Shown here piece by piece: positions 45,190-57,144 of a stretch of DNA of 64,000 nucleotides. The stretch's first letter is position 1, and each line of letters begins with the position of its first letter. Location of the stretch: positions 66,295,407-66,359,406 of the forward strand of contig OX638372.1 of assembly GCA_951812925.1 (NCBI GenBank), read 5' to 3'. The position numbers were made by a program, and so were the translations under genes. The notes below the pieces were generated by a model. The model was given only the letters and a program-made list of their open reading frames with translations, ran no database searches and was not told the origin of the DNA. The DNA is from Calliopum simillimum (lineage: Eukaryota > Arthropoda > Insecta > Diptera > Lauxaniidae).

Positions 45190-46200
45190 GAGGATGGTTA
45201 GGTTAGGTTAGAGTGGCTGTTTAGCGATGCAAGCTAAGGCCTAAGTAAATAGCACTAAAAGTGCCATTTTAATACCATAAAAGTGACCCGACAGACTGGT
45301 ATGAGTGTATGTAAAAATTTTAATCACATAATATCCGATATCTATATCCCGTTAGTCCTATTAAGGTAATTGAACAGCGAGCCAATTACAATGTCGGCAA
45401 TTTCGCTGAGTGTATTAAAGAAAGATTTTCCTAGTAATTTAAGTCTAGCTCTAGCCAGAGCTGAGCAGTCACAGAGAAAGTATTCAAGAGATTCTTGCTC
45501 GTTTACATCTAAGCAACTCCGGCAAAAGGGGTTGAAAGGGATGCCTAGCATGCTTGCTGATTGCCCTGTGTCCAGTGCAAACTGCGGTAATTCTTACTAC
45601 GGTTATTAGCTAGTAAATAAGTAGATCTTGAACTGTTATATGAAGGCCAGATTGACCTGGATATCATACATGTAGTCAATGCTTTCCAATTAGTGTTCGC
45701 CTCGGTTCAGTAATATGAGAAGATCCGCTTCTTTACTAGACCTAGCGGGGTATTTATGTAAATTGTTAATATTCATGCACTGGTGATGTTAAGGGAGGAA
45801 CCGTGCCTTGCAAGCTCGTCAGCCTTTCCTTTGCCCTTGATGTGCCTATGGCCTGGAACCCAAACGAGATCAAGATCCAACCGACGTCCGAGCCTGACCA
45901 ACTCTTCCTTGCAGTCCCCCACCAATTTAGACTATATTATTGCTGAATTCAGTGCTTTGATAGCTGCCTGACTGTCTGAGAGAATTGCCACTTTTCCGGA
46001 AATGACATTATTCTCTAAAGATTTGCAGGCTTCGTGGATGGCAAAAACTTCTGCCAGAAAGACGCTGGCTGAATCTAGCAAGCGAAATGATTGAGTTAGT
46101 TTCAGGTCTTTTGAAAGTATTCCGCCCCAACACCACACTTCATCTTGGAGCCATTGGTGTACAAATAAAATAAAATTTGGGTTGATACTGCCATCTTCCC
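45190..46200 (-). pseudogene. I-clade LINE fragment: RNase H and C-terminus
   Basis: The - strand reads an RNase H segment near 45932-46138 (SVFLAEVFAIHEACKSL, then ILSDSQAAIKALNS). Further on, at 45342-45551, it reads a C-terminal cysteine motif (NPFCRSCLDVNEQESLEYFLCDC, then LARARLKLLG). Both are at the expected order and spacing for the end of ORF2 in RNase H-bearing LINEs (I, R1 or Loa type). Stops and frameshifts separate the parts. The 3' end on the - strand is near 45190, next to three TTAGG-like repeats at 45197-45211. Confidence 0.82.
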
Positions 46201-46239
46201 ACTGAGCTCTATCTGGAAGTTAGTACGAGGACTGTTAGA

Positions 46240-46925
46240 TAAGTTCTTCAACATAGTCTTCTTATAGCAAGATACAGTTTGCTTGGCGTTTTTTCACTTT
46301 TTTAACAATTTCAAATAATATCGTAGGTTTCCTTATGGATCTCAAAACAGCCATTTTTCCAGAAATGACTTCTTAATTTGACCCAAATATCTTTTCACCC
46401 AGCCATTTCTTCAGGTCAGTTCTGCTTCAAATCAATACCGAATCTATCCAAAAGCTAAGGATAATATTAAGCGGTGATTGTTTTGCCCTTTCCAATGTAA
46501 TCGATGTGGATGAGACCGCGTGGATCCCAAAAAATAGTGACCATGATCTTGCTGACCGACAACCTCACCTTGACCTTCTTTCAAGCACGTTTTCTCGAAT
46601 AAATCCACCACTTGGATGTTTCTAAGTCTCTAGTATCTTGTGATGGATTCAGGTTTCGCCCACGATAGCGAAACGGCGCAAAAATGGATTGTGCAAAACT
46701 CTCCTTTGAAAAAGTCACACTGCTGCGTGTATGATCGAGTGTGACAGACATCGCGGGATTTGCTTTTTCTTGTTGAAATATTTACTTATGTAAATTGTTA
46801 ATATTCATGTACCCGCTCAGTTGAAATGCCTCACGCACTTTCATTCTCCGATCGTCCAATATCATTCAATGGATTTTATCGTGATTTCTGGAGTGACAAC
46901 TTCTTTCGGGCGACCTAAACTTACG
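46240..46925 (-). pseudogene. degenerate mariner transposase
   Basis: Reading the - strand in frame pieces gives GRPKEVVTPEI near 46885-46920. Then comes an R..HSII-type piece followed by VGET.IHH (the DE[T/S]W site region) near 46650. Next are VV.Q..HGHYFLGSTR and an IDYI-like LHRLHWKGQNNH segment near 46470-46560. The C-terminal region follows near 46260-46330. The order matches a full mariner transposase, but several frames and stops intervene and the central catalytic Asp region is partly deleted. No terminal repeats were identified. Confidence 0.7.
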
Positions 46926-47169
46926 GTTTTTTTAAGCAAAAAATAGTGCGTGTTGGGTTTCTACCTGTCTTAAGAAATTAAACACTTGTTTAAATATTCT
47001 ATTTAAATTAATTATTTATTTAATCCAATTTCTTTAATTTAAAGGATATTAAATTAAAATTTATTTTAAAGAACCGATGACCAAGTGAACTCGGCTTTCT
47101 CTTCGCAAAGCTATTGAGAGGTTTTATTGACTGTGGAATTTTGTGGAACACACTGTTGCCAACTAATTC

Positions 47170-47331
47170 GTTTTATGACTCTGAACGGTCTTTCATATGG
47201 TTGCTTCTAGTATGAATCCAATGACTACCCAAGAGTTTCGAAACCTTTTCGAATAACTTTGATTCGAATTGTACCCCCTGATCAGTATTTATTTCGGATG
47301 AACAACCAAACCTTGATGCGTAGCTTTTAAC
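47170..47331 (-). pseudogene. Ty3/gypsy integrase fragment, downstream part
   Basis: The - strand encodes KSYASRFGCSSEINTDQGVQ and then FESKLFEKVSKLLGSHWIHT, the integrase catalytic core around the second Asp (TDQG.QFES). After this the reading decays. The preceding residues lie on the other side of the hAT insertion. Confidence 0.85.
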
Positions 47332-47626
47332 TAGCGATGAGCAAACCAAGACCAAGTCTTGGTCTCGGTCTTGGTCTTAAAAAATTTCTAGAGATTATTG
47401 AGTATTCAAAATTTCGGGACTTTATTTTTCCAAAGCAGTTGGGGTTTTAAAATGCCAAATTTCAAATTGAAGGACGATTTTATCTGCCGATTATCGCGTG
47501 CAAGACCAAGACCAAGACTGATATGATCTTGGTATTGCAATGATATCAGCGTCTTGGTCTTGGTCTCGAAAAATTACAAAGGCCAAGAACAAGACTCAAA
47601 ACCAAGACTAATTTTGCTCATCACTA
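47332..47626. mobile_element. hAT-type MITE inserted in the gypsy fragment
   Basis: A 295 bp element with inverted ends, tagcgatgagcaaa and ttttgctcatcacta. It is flanked by 8 bp duplications, cttttaac (47324-47331) and cctttaac (47627-47634), with one mismatch. The 8 bp target duplication and TAG.GATG ends fit the hAT superfamily. Internally it is made of 'accaagacc' repeats in both orientations. Confidence 0.88.
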
Positions 47627-47720
47627 CCTTTAACGAACGCTTTGGCAACTGATGAAACAGAACTACACACTTCGTAGTGGTGAGTGGTCATCTACGATTT
47701 TTCCTTGCAAAGCTATGGCC
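47627..47720 (-). pseudogene. Ty3/gypsy integrase fragment, upstream part
   Basis: The - strand reads SVSSVAKAFVK, which matches the gypsy integrase core just before the KSYASRFG segment at 47170-47331. Removing the hAT element and one 8 bp duplication makes the two pieces contiguous. Confidence 0.7.
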
Positions 47721-47925
47721 ACTCTAAGATGACATCATGAAATACTCAAAATTCATACTAAGAGTAATTTGGGTATTTTTTGGCCATTTTTTTCCAAAAG
47801 GATATGTTTATAAATCATATATACCAATTGAACCATGTTAAGATGGGATATCTCCAAACCCTGCCGCTATAGCCGTTTTATAAGATTTCATGATGTCATT
47901 TTGAAGTGGCCATTACTTTCCAAGG
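47704..47925. mobile_element. foldback element (possible MITE)
   Basis: The left arm gcaaagctatggccactctaagatgacatcatgaaat is mirrored near 47885-47925 by atttcatgatgtcattttgaagtggcc...ccaagg. The arms are about 40 bp, imperfect, around about 145 bp. The ends were not resolved. Confidence 0.55.
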
Positions 47926-48753
47926 CTCATCACTTGCTTGGAAGGGGGGAGAGCAAGATATTTTCGTACACTTTACGGAATAGAGCAGAAAAAATCCTTG
48001 CGTCCTGGAACTTAATTTGAAAAACAGCAAAAACGACGTTTTTTACACTTTTAGGTTAGGATACCTCGAAATCCTAACGAAGAAGAAGGATTCTGTGGCC
48101 AGTTTAGGAATCAGCACAACGAAATCTATCTAAGAAAAATTCACGATCCACCCTTATATTTTGTATGCAGTTTTTGCGCTTTAAACTTTTAGTGGTATTC
48201 ATTTACTTAAAAGCCGAAATATCTCTGTCACTTTTTATCCGATTTTAGTTCGCAGGGCTTTTGATACAGCTATAAATCTTAAACTTTTAAAAAAATTAGT
48301 TCAGAAAAACTTAGCGGGAATGAGGCAACATATCAAAATTTTAGTTTTCAACCACTATAACTCAACAACTTTTCAGTCGATTCCAAAAAATAATATTTCG
48401 CTAGAAACATAATTGAATTGGCTTTTGAGAAAACTATCCTTAATTGAAATCGGAATAGCCGTTCTCTCTACAGATCAGTTTAAGTGAAAAATAGTTTTTC
48501 TTCGAAAACGGCAACACTGCACTAGTGAACATTTTTATTACTTTTTTTAGTTCAGCACACTCCAAGTAACTGAAATAAAATTCAATCGTTCCATTCGCAA
48601 TTTTTGCCGTAAAACAGTGATTATTCGTAAGGTTATGTAAAAACACTTATGCCACCTTATATTTTTACATTTGGCTCATTATTTTTTTATTAAAGAGTGA
48701 AATTGAAATATTTATGTTATTTACAAATTAAACCATCTATGGAACTTATATAT

Positions 48754-49155
48754 TAGCCGTGTTTCTTTTGACGCGTATATACAATTGTGGTAATTTTCAC
48801 ATTGCGATAACTTATGAACGGTGAGTCGTACGATAAAAAGTCCAAGGGTCTTTTTCAAGGAGAACTACATGCTCTACAAATAATTTTAATTTTTTGTTAA
48901 AAAAAAAAATAATTATTTAGAAGTTATTTAAAAATATGTGAGTTTTTGCCGTTTACCGCCGCTTAATCAGTTTTTATAGAATAACTCCTGAAAGGTAAAT
49001 TTGTTTCAAAATAAAATGAAAATTTTTAGTAGAAAACGTGATTCTCCATAAAAAAAGTTCCTTAGAGTTTTCATTGTGCGACTTACTGTTCATGAGTTAT
49101 CGCAATTTAAAAATAACCACAAATGTATATACGCTTAAAAAAAAAAACACGGCTA
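48754..49155. mobile_element. TA-flanked MITE with GCCGTGTTT ends
   Basis: TA at 48754-48755 and 49154-49155 brackets gccgtgttt and its complement. Longer internal inverted matches ('cgtatatacaattgtggt' with 'accacaaatgtatatacg', and 'attgcgataacttatgaacgg' with its mirror) make most of the 400 bp a palindrome. It is probably a Tc1/mariner-type MITE. Confidence 0.8.
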
Positions 49156-49294
49156 TTTGCTGCTTTTCTTGATATATAAATATGTATATATCGTATAAGA
49201 ATCTAAAATACACAGAATTTTATTTGTCAAAATAGATTTGCCTATGACTGTATGTTTTATTCACCGCGGAGTCTCAAAAGTTATAAGGACGATA

Positions 49295-49580
49295 TCTACA
49301 TAAATTTTTTTTTTTTTTTTCGTTTCGAGAAAAACCAATGTTTTTGCTCAAAACTTTTTTTTCTTAACAGAAAATAAAGATTATGTTCTTGCAAAAATTT
49401 TTGCGTTTAAAAATTATACATTTTTTGTAGATAGATAGATAGATAATATTCGGTTCCAAATATCAATAATTTTGAGTTTCCATGGTCGGAAAAACGCCAT
49501 TTTACTCAAAAGTAAGGCATCTTACGAAAAAAGTGTTTAAGGCATAAAATGCTTAGAATCGTCCAAGAAATACGTGTACC
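49295..49580. repeat. dispersed repeat R2, copy B
   Basis: Matches 22690-23036 in order, including the long T run, 'cgagaaaaaccaat' and the 'ttttactcaaaagtaaggca' end. It contains a (GATA)n run at 49432-49445. Its last part resembles the core of family P palindromes. Confidence 0.65.
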
Positions 49581-52484
49581 CGAATACACCGAATATTATC
49601 TATACTGCAGCAAAATGTATCATTTTTTAAAAGAAAAATTTTTCCAAGAACATCATCTTTATTTTTGAAGCAATTTGGCTATCCATTCTGCGAAGAAAAA
49701 AAGTTATGAGCAATATACAAGTTTGTTTTGTCAAAATGGGCTTGACCTCTCCATTGGTTTTCCTCGGAATAGACTAGTCAAATTAGATACTGGCTATACC
49801 TATATGTGACTCTTACACAAATTCCAAGGTTTATAAAACCTATACCAATCGATAGAGAATTTTCCACCAAACAACGTATCACAATGGGTCCACGCATGCA
49901 GATTTCGTTTTTAAGAGTCCTAACTTATGAGACACCGTTAGGACGAATCTAAATTTCGACCATATCTAATATGCATATAGCTGCGACCGAACAAATAACT
50001 TTAGAGTTGTATAAGAGTCTTACAAGATAATGACCTCAAACATACATACTACCAGCAAGAAAACAAAAGAATGTGTTACAAACGGATGTGAATAAACATA
50101 TGCTGCGCGTAGGGTATAAAAAAGTCATGCATTCTATAAAAACTTGCTTGCTGGGCGACCTAAAGTACAACTCACCATATTTTTCTCGGAAAACATTGCA
50201 TGCGTGTTATGTTGTTATTGTCTTTGTGAGTATAAGCCACGGCTACATATCCCGTGCGATGCCAACACAAGCGGAAATCAAAAAATACAAATGCGAAATC
50301 CAACAGCCAGCCACGATGCAACAGAATTTCTGCTTGAGTTCAACTTGTGTTCCTTTGTTTTTTTTTTTTTCATTTCAAACGAAATTTCACGTTTGTTTTT
50401 CAACAACAACGTGGCATGATAGCAGGAGGCGCAAAGTGCAGAACACAGAGGCGTATTTCTTAATTTTGATCAAGACGAGGGGCCAATGGAATGCAAAGTA
50501 TATGTCATGCCTAATGAAAAGTACAGGGTCTTTTTGAACTCTGTTTAACCCAAGGATCCTCGCACCCCAAGTTTTTTTTTTTTGTGCAAAGTTATTGACT
50601 GAGATCAACGTGCTATTTTTTACTTTTTTTTTATGATATTATCTAGTATTAAATTGACACACATAGAAGTTGCTCCCTCATTTTAGACTATCTCTGCTCA
50701 GTTTTTCTTATTCAGTCAGTTTAGGTTTTTCGATAGTGACTATTAGTCCGTTTTTTTTTTTTAAGTTTAAAAATTTTGTAAAGTGTGTGTCATTCTCCAT
50801 GTAAGTTTTTTTTATATTACTAAACATATTCTTTTATCTTTAGATAATTAAATCAATAAACAATTTAAGTTGCTACCCACCAGTTTCAAGTTTTTTAATA
50901 ATTGCTATTTTCATTGTAATATTACTGTCTTTGCAGCATTTTGTCATCCTTCCATCTAATCATTTTCCCGTCTAGTCATTCTCCCTTTACTCTGAGAGAA
51001 TGGTTCTTTTAAGAGATATTATTGCTTATTGGTTGATTCATAAGACCTGTTAATTAATTTTTTTTATGATCAGGGGCTCCAACATAAATTTCTGGGGTTG
51101 CCATCTAGTTATTTTTGAAAATATTATTCAATTCTTACGTTTTAACTAAACTGAAATTGTTGGTTTCAGAATCGCTCAGATAAATTTTTTTAAAATAGTA
51201 CAAAAACTTTCGGTGTTGCCATCCGGTTTTTTTAGTTGTGATTGAACCATATTTAGGTGCGGTTGTGGTTAAAAATTTAAAGTTAGACTTTTATTTGATT
51301 CAGAAACAATGCGAAGACCATTTGATAACCGAACTTTGGCTCGTAAATTTGAATAGCATGATATAAGATTTAAAAAAAAAAAAAAATTGTCTATATGTTT
51401 GGACCTTCTCCAGTGAATATCTTTGCATAAAAAACGAAGGATTCAATAACGTTTGGATTAAACAGAGTTTAAATGACCCGTTACATTTAATCCCCAAAAT
51501 AAAACACAATTCAAAAATATGCTTTATTCAATGTTTCGCAGAGGAATGCAATACCTAAGTTTATACAAGTGCCAAAGATTTTACTGAATTCATTATTGTA
51601 CAGCAAAAGTTGCAAGAACAGCAACAAAAAAACACATAAAACTCAATCGCCGCAGCACAGCAAAGCTTATTCGAGCAACGTTGACTGATTTCATTTAGTC
51701 AGCTGGGATTTGGTTGTACTCCACTTTTTGTAACTGTCAGAGATGGTGTATTATATCGTGTATTCGATACATTTAATTTGCAAGAGTTTGTTGGTATTCG
51801 CTTGATAAAAATCGCAAATAATTCTAAAACACTCGAACTTAAGTAATTGAGTAAAATCTGAACTTAAACTTCGTCAGTCCTCCACATTTCTTTACACTGT
51901 CAGCTGCCGCTAGAATTTGCTCGAGGATACTGGTGACTTCTTTCAAATTGATATCGCGCACTGCTCGATTACGTCGAATTCACGTTGCCACATCTACTAT
52001 TCGTTTTATTTTGTTTATTATCACAACGCAGTATTTGCCGAAAGTTATCGCTTCGAAGAGAAGTAATATGTAAACAAATTAACTATGTGGAAACACGTAC
52101 GAAAAAAGAAGAAAATTTGGACTCTTTAGATTGAGAATGCAGTAAAAATCCCTAATAAGGCGATATTGGGGCTACCATACTCAATCACACATTGAAAGTA
52201 CAATAAAATTGCACAATTCTCTTTTCAATTTTTGTTTGTTGTTGTCACTATTTTACTGTTGTTTTCATTTCGTTTCGTTTCGCAAAATCTGGATACTGAT
52301 GCCACGCAATGCGCGATGTGGCTCTTTGTGTTTCCGGCGGATGATGATATTTCTACTACTGCTGCTGCTGCTGCCATTGTGCGCTTCAGTTGCTGCAGTA
52401 TACAGTACATACTTAAGAGTATTTATTTTATTATACTCATAGGTGGCATGAACATGTTTTCACTATATCTTTCGCATAGGATAC

Positions 52485-52570
52485 ATTCATTTCGACCTTC
52501 CGTTTGTAACATATAGAAGGGAGCGTAAAAGGTATAGAAATATATATATTCAAGTTCAGCGTCACCTAAT
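52485..52570 (-). repeat. fragment of family T element
   Basis: On the - strand it keeps 'aggtgacgctgaacttgaatatatatatttc' and 'gttacaaacggaaggtcg', the 3' part of the family T elements at 33927 and 54012. It is short and decayed. Confidence 0.55.
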
Positions 52571-54011
52571 GTTGACATCCGTTCTCTTTTTCCTGGACAC
52601 AATCCCCTTTTTCCCGGACACAGTCCTCTTTTCATAGTGCTTTAGGGGCTTCCGTTCTCTTTTTTTGTTTGTGTTCGGTGTAATATGTGTAACGCGATCT
52701 GACAAAATCTTATTTAACTTGCCAGTGGTCAAAATCGACATTTTGCTCCTACCAAATGAAACACGAAATTCCGCAGCGAATAACTCCAAAATCGCGAAAG
52801 TATTGTATAAAGAATTGGCATATTTATAACATTGGTTCACTACCTTTTCAAAATTGGTCTGAACATGAAAATTGGTTAATTAATGTGTAAGTTATGGACA
52901 ACTATGTGAAGCAATGTTCGTCGTTATTTGCCAACTTTTTCCATCTCTCCGAAACCAACAATGCCATTTTTATTGGTTTTGGGCCAAAAATTTTGTCTTG
53001 AAACAAAGCCAGCACCATATGATTCAGCAAAATCAGAGATGGTGTAGCCAAATTTATTAAGCTCGGCATAGAACGGCTGTTTTTGAGCGTAGAAAATAAT
53101 AGAACAAATCAGTAGTAATTACTAATTAAATAAGAAGATTAATTCAGTTATTGTTTAAATGAAATTTTCCTTATTTTTTCTAGAAAAAAATCCGTTTTGT
53201 TTTATAAACAAACTTTGAGCTTGACCTTCGTTGTCCACTTTTTCATTGCTTGTTGTCCTCTATTTCCAAAATTTGAGCTGGCAGCCCTAACGTCCCCTCC
53301 ATGTATGATGTAGCCATACCGGGAAGTATGCAAATTTTTACAGGATATTGCGGCACTTCTCAAAAGTTTCAGATATATGTACTGAACGAGTTGTTTGGGG
53401 ATTAACAGTTTAATTTCATTCAATTACTGGAAGACAAGACCCAGCAACAGTGAATACTATTAAATTTTTCAAGAGTCACTACCGAAGCATGTCTTCAAAA
53501 AGAATTTGAAGCACCAAACGCCATTTACGCGATTGTTAAACAATTATCCTTAGGACGTTTATTTGAACCATGCAGAAACGATATTGCGGGAGTCCAGGTT
53601 GTTACTTTTGGAAAGCCAATTCAAGTTTTCTACTCAGTTTGGGAAAACTTTTGCTGACGCTGAGGTAAGTGTGACGTCTTCATATTTCATATGGTTACTG
53701 TGGAGAACAACTAAGAGAGAGAGGACTCAAAATTTCACAAAAGTGTTTTTCTCATCGCTTTAGCACGTCTTCAGCGGACGAAAAATGACTTCCAATCTTG
53801 TCTTATATGGGGAACTTCTGTTGTGAGTTTTACCCAAAAGCTTTTGCTTAACTCTATCCGTAGAGCATTTTATAGATCCAATTTCGCAGCTTCGAATTGT
53901 TAATATGAAATTGGCAACTCTATAGAGATGACTTAAGAAATTACATACTCGTACCAAGCCCTTGAATGGAAACTAGTAAGGGTGTAACCTTTGGCCAGAC
54001 CAAACATAAAA

Positions 54012-54750
54012 TACCCCACACTGCAGTGGTTTGAAAATTTTGATTATATGGGAGGTGCCACGCCATCCTGTCTGAATTCACCGAGTTTTTGCTCAAAGCT
54101 TGCATTTATAGTTCTTAGTGTCTGAGTGAAATTTGGTTGGATTATCTCAAAAAACGTTTTCAGTATAGCGTTTTAAAGCTTTTACTTATATGAGAGGTGC
54201 CACTCCCTATTGTCTGAGTTCGTCTAGTTTTAACGCAGAGCGTGCATTTATAGTTCTTAGTATTTGAGTGAAATTTAGTTGGATTGTTTACAAAAACCCT
54301 TTCAGTACAGCATTTTAAAGCTTTTGCTTATATGGGAGGTGCCACGCCCTATTGTCCGAATTCTCCCAATTTTCGCTCAGAGCTTGCGCTTTCAAGCCCT
54401 AGTGTTTATGTGTATTTTGGTTGCATTGTCGTGAAAAATACTCCTAAAGTTGCATTTTGAATATATTTTGTATATGGGCGGTAGGCGTGTCCGTTGACCG
54501 ATTTTACTCATTTAAAATCCCTCGAGCTAGCTTTTACCAAATTTCACCGAATTATCTTGGCTATTTTTCCCGTAAAAAATATTTCCACAGACAGACAAAC
54601 ACCCAGCCAGCCAGCCAGACAGACGGACATGGCTATATCGACTCGGAAAGTGACGCTGATCAAGAATATATACACTTTTTATATCCGCCACGCCTATTCC
54701 TCTGCGTTACAAACGGAAGGACAAAGTGAATATACCCTGGGTGTAGGGTA
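54012..54750 (+). mobile_element. TACCC-ended interspersed element (family T), copy C
   Basis: Begins taccccacactgc and ends gggtgtagggta. It has three tandem units of about 142 bp ('tatatgggaggtgccacgcc' near 54046, 54189 and 54330), then the shared right half with 'cagccagccagccagac', 'ggacatggctatatcgactc' and 'gctgatcaagaatata'. It is nearly the same length as copy B and lies 520 bp before PRDM exon 2. Confidence 0.85.
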
Positions 54751-55267
54751 TAAAAATGCCCAAATGAAATTTGGTGCGGAGATAGGGTTAATACTAAGGA
54801 ACGATAATATCACTTTTATTTTTGAAGTAGGCGGTGCCACGCCCCTAAACAAAAAAACGCTCTCACGGTAAGCCGCTGAGTCGATTCTCATGAAATTTTG
54901 TATGAAGATAGAGTTAGCACTAAGGAACGATAATATGACCTTTAAATATTTATGTGAAAAGTGTCACGCCCTTAAAGGAAAAAAACGCTCTCACAGCTAA
55001 ACCGATTTTTTTATGAATTTCGGTAAAGAGAAAGGATAAACCACAATGAGGGCAATTAAAAATCTTTTAGTTTACAATGAGAAGTGCCACGCCCCTGAAA
55101 AGAAAATATGCAGACAAGGTACTAAATGAGAGTTTGCTTGCTTAAGTTTACAGTTGCAGAGTCTCTTTAAAGTCAAATTGAAGTGGTCGAATTTCGGCCA
55201 AAAGGCGAAGTCTAGTCCTTAAATTTTCCACAAAACTTAAGTAAATTTATTTCTTTTATTTTTGCAG

Positions 55268-56679
55268 TTTGCCAGAACTTTCAGCACCAACAACCCCTAC
55301 GAAAAGTTTCGCTGGAAACTTCAAACTTGAACCCAATCTCAGTGTAAAAGAATTCAGCAACAGTCAAACCGAAAATGGAGACACTCAGCCAATACGCAAA
55401 AAGTCCAAGAAACGCGTGCAATTCAGCGACACACTCAATGGATTGTCCAAAATTAAAGATTTCTCAAACTTTGCCATGAAAGCCAAGAAGCATGACCAGA
55501 AAATGAAACCAACCACCACCAATAGCAGCAATACCGATTTACTGCCAGAAGTCTTGGATTGCCGCATTGCAGAGAAAATCAAAAGCGAATTGGAAGAGAA
55601 AACAGCATCAAGGGAATCACTGCCAAATGCGTTGTGCCTAAAGAAAAATGATGAATTTCCAACGATGTCTCAGCGTAGCGATGACGAAGATGATGAGCAA
55701 GAGCAGACTCAAGGTAGCAGCGTTGCAGCAAATGTCACCGATATTGTTGATGGTCCAAATGGACAAAACAAGAAAATACGCACTATGGGTAAAAATAAAA
55801 AGAAATTGAAACAACCAATGGTGCCACCACCATTGGCTGCAGTCAACAATGCACTTCATGGTTTAAATTCAAACAACACTGCACCCGATGAAGATGATGA
55901 TGACATCGATGAAAGCGATGGTGCCGATGATGATGATGAAGAAATGGATGAAGAGGCACTGGCGCGTGAAATGAAAAATGAACAAAACTTTGTCGAGGAG
56001 GAAGATGAACATGATATTGCATTTCGATCGCAACAGGCATGCCGTGAATGCTCCCTAGCGCATGATTATAAAGTTTGCCCACTGCATAATGCAATTGGCA
56101 TCATAACCGATGCTGTCGATTTGGGTGAATGGATTGAAAGGAAGAACCTCGAAGCCTTAGCTAAAATGAAATCAGTTGCCCAACGTCAAGCGAAGCATGA
56201 CAACGATGATGAAGATATGGATGAAACATCACAAATGTCGGAGTTGGAAACCAAACCGCTAATAACATTTGCAGAGGCATCGGTGCCAGCGGAATTTGAA
56301 TTGCATAACGTTGAGCCGAATGTGACCGGGGTGTTTGCACGTACCGAAGTGCGTGCCTTTACAAAACTTGGTCCACTAATTGGGCAACCTGTTAATAATA
56401 ATGATGTGCGCGAAGCTAGTGACATGAAATGGATTTTCGAAATTTGTGAAGCCGGTGCAGAGAAGTCACAGCTGCTGTCTTGCGACAATCCAAACACATC
56501 GAACTGGTTGCGTTATATACGTCCAGCACCGGTGTATGAAGAACGCAATGTAAATTTGGTTTCCATAGAGAGGCAGGCCTTTTTCGTGACATGCAGGGAT
56601 GTAAAAAATGGTATGGAATTGTTATATTGGAGTGACGATTGCAATACTATGTGGCGAAAAAAGCACACAGAGAAGACAA
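55268..56679 (+). CDS. PRDM gene exon 2 (PR/SET domain)
   Basis: Encodes residues 337-807. The acceptor is tttttgcag|t, entering in phase 2; the donor is gacaa|gtgagtat, phase 1. It contains a basic nuclear-localisation-like KKSKKRVQF, a long acidic run (55885-55990), and the CRECSLAHDYKVCPLH knuckle near 56040-56085. The PR domain runs from about 56280 (GVFARTEVRAFTKLGPLIG, then SNWLRYIRPA, NLVSIERQAFFVTCRDV, and GMELLYWSDDC). The NWLRYIRPA and E-L-YW motifs are the PR/SET core. As in many PR domains, the classical SET H-x2-N-H-x2-PN motif is not evident, so methyltransferase activity is uncertain. Confidence 0.9.
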
Positions 56680-56787
56680 GTGAGTATAGTAGAAGTATGC
56701 TGAGAGCAAAGGTACATAAGCACTATTTGAAGAAATTTGTTTGTTATCAATTTGAAAAAATTTAAATTGTCTCTTTTCTTTTGACAG

Positions 56788-57144
56788 ATTGTGGCGGTTG
56801 CAATTTGAAATTCGAACATCCACTTTATTATCGCACTCATTGCTCTATATTCCACGATCCTTCGATGAGCCTGACGATACGCAAATATCACTGCAAAGTT
56901 TGTGGCGATGCTGTACTCGGCAAGGATAATATCATGAAACACGCTGCTGAAATGCATGAGGGCAAGGGCGCCTATCAATGTCAGTTTTGCAATAAATTCT
57001 TCTTGCGCCTCAACTATCTAGAAATGCATCGCACCTACGGTTGTGCCGCAAATCCGAATCGTGCTCGACCGCTATGTGATTTTTGTGGTCGTAAATTTTG
57101 TCAGCCACAAAAATTGAAAGCCCACATTAAGCGCATGCACAGTG
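56788..57144 (+). CDS. PRDM gene exon 3 (zinc fingers 1-4)
   Basis: Encodes residues 808-926. It has four zinc fingers: CGGCNLKFEH..., CKVCGDAVLG..., CQFCNKFFLR... (ending in a C rather than a second H, so C2HC) and CDFCGRKFCQ.... The acceptor is cttttgacag|at and the donor cagtg|gtaaga. The frame stays open to 57227 if the intron is retained, which would give a truncated protein. Confidence 0.9.

Larger units (their letters stand above)
44725..55267 (+). other. PRDM intron 1 (10.5 kb, transposon-rich)
   Basis: The donor is gtaagt and the acceptor ttatttttgcag. It contains the LINE, mariner, gypsy, hAT, foldback and family T insertions listed separately. The stretches 48060-48750, 49580-52480 and 52580-54010 hold no gene that could be recognised. 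A - strand frame near 52930-53060 has weakly protein-like codons (LALFQDKIFGPKP) but no identified family. Confidence 0.85.

Noticed and set aside
45197..45211. TTAGG-like repeats resembling the insect telomere sequence
   Set aside because: Only three units, at the 3' end of a LINE fragment inside an intron. Flies are thought to lack TTAGG telomeres, so it is more likely a LINE tail.
52930..53060. Protein-like - strand frame (LALFQDKIFGPKP)
   Set aside because: It looks coding by eye, but I could not name a family and stops bound it closely. Not reported as a gene.
55843..56094. His-rich frame on the - strand of PRDM exon 2
   Set aside because: It is the antisense of the Asp/Glu codon run (GAT read as ATC/CAT).
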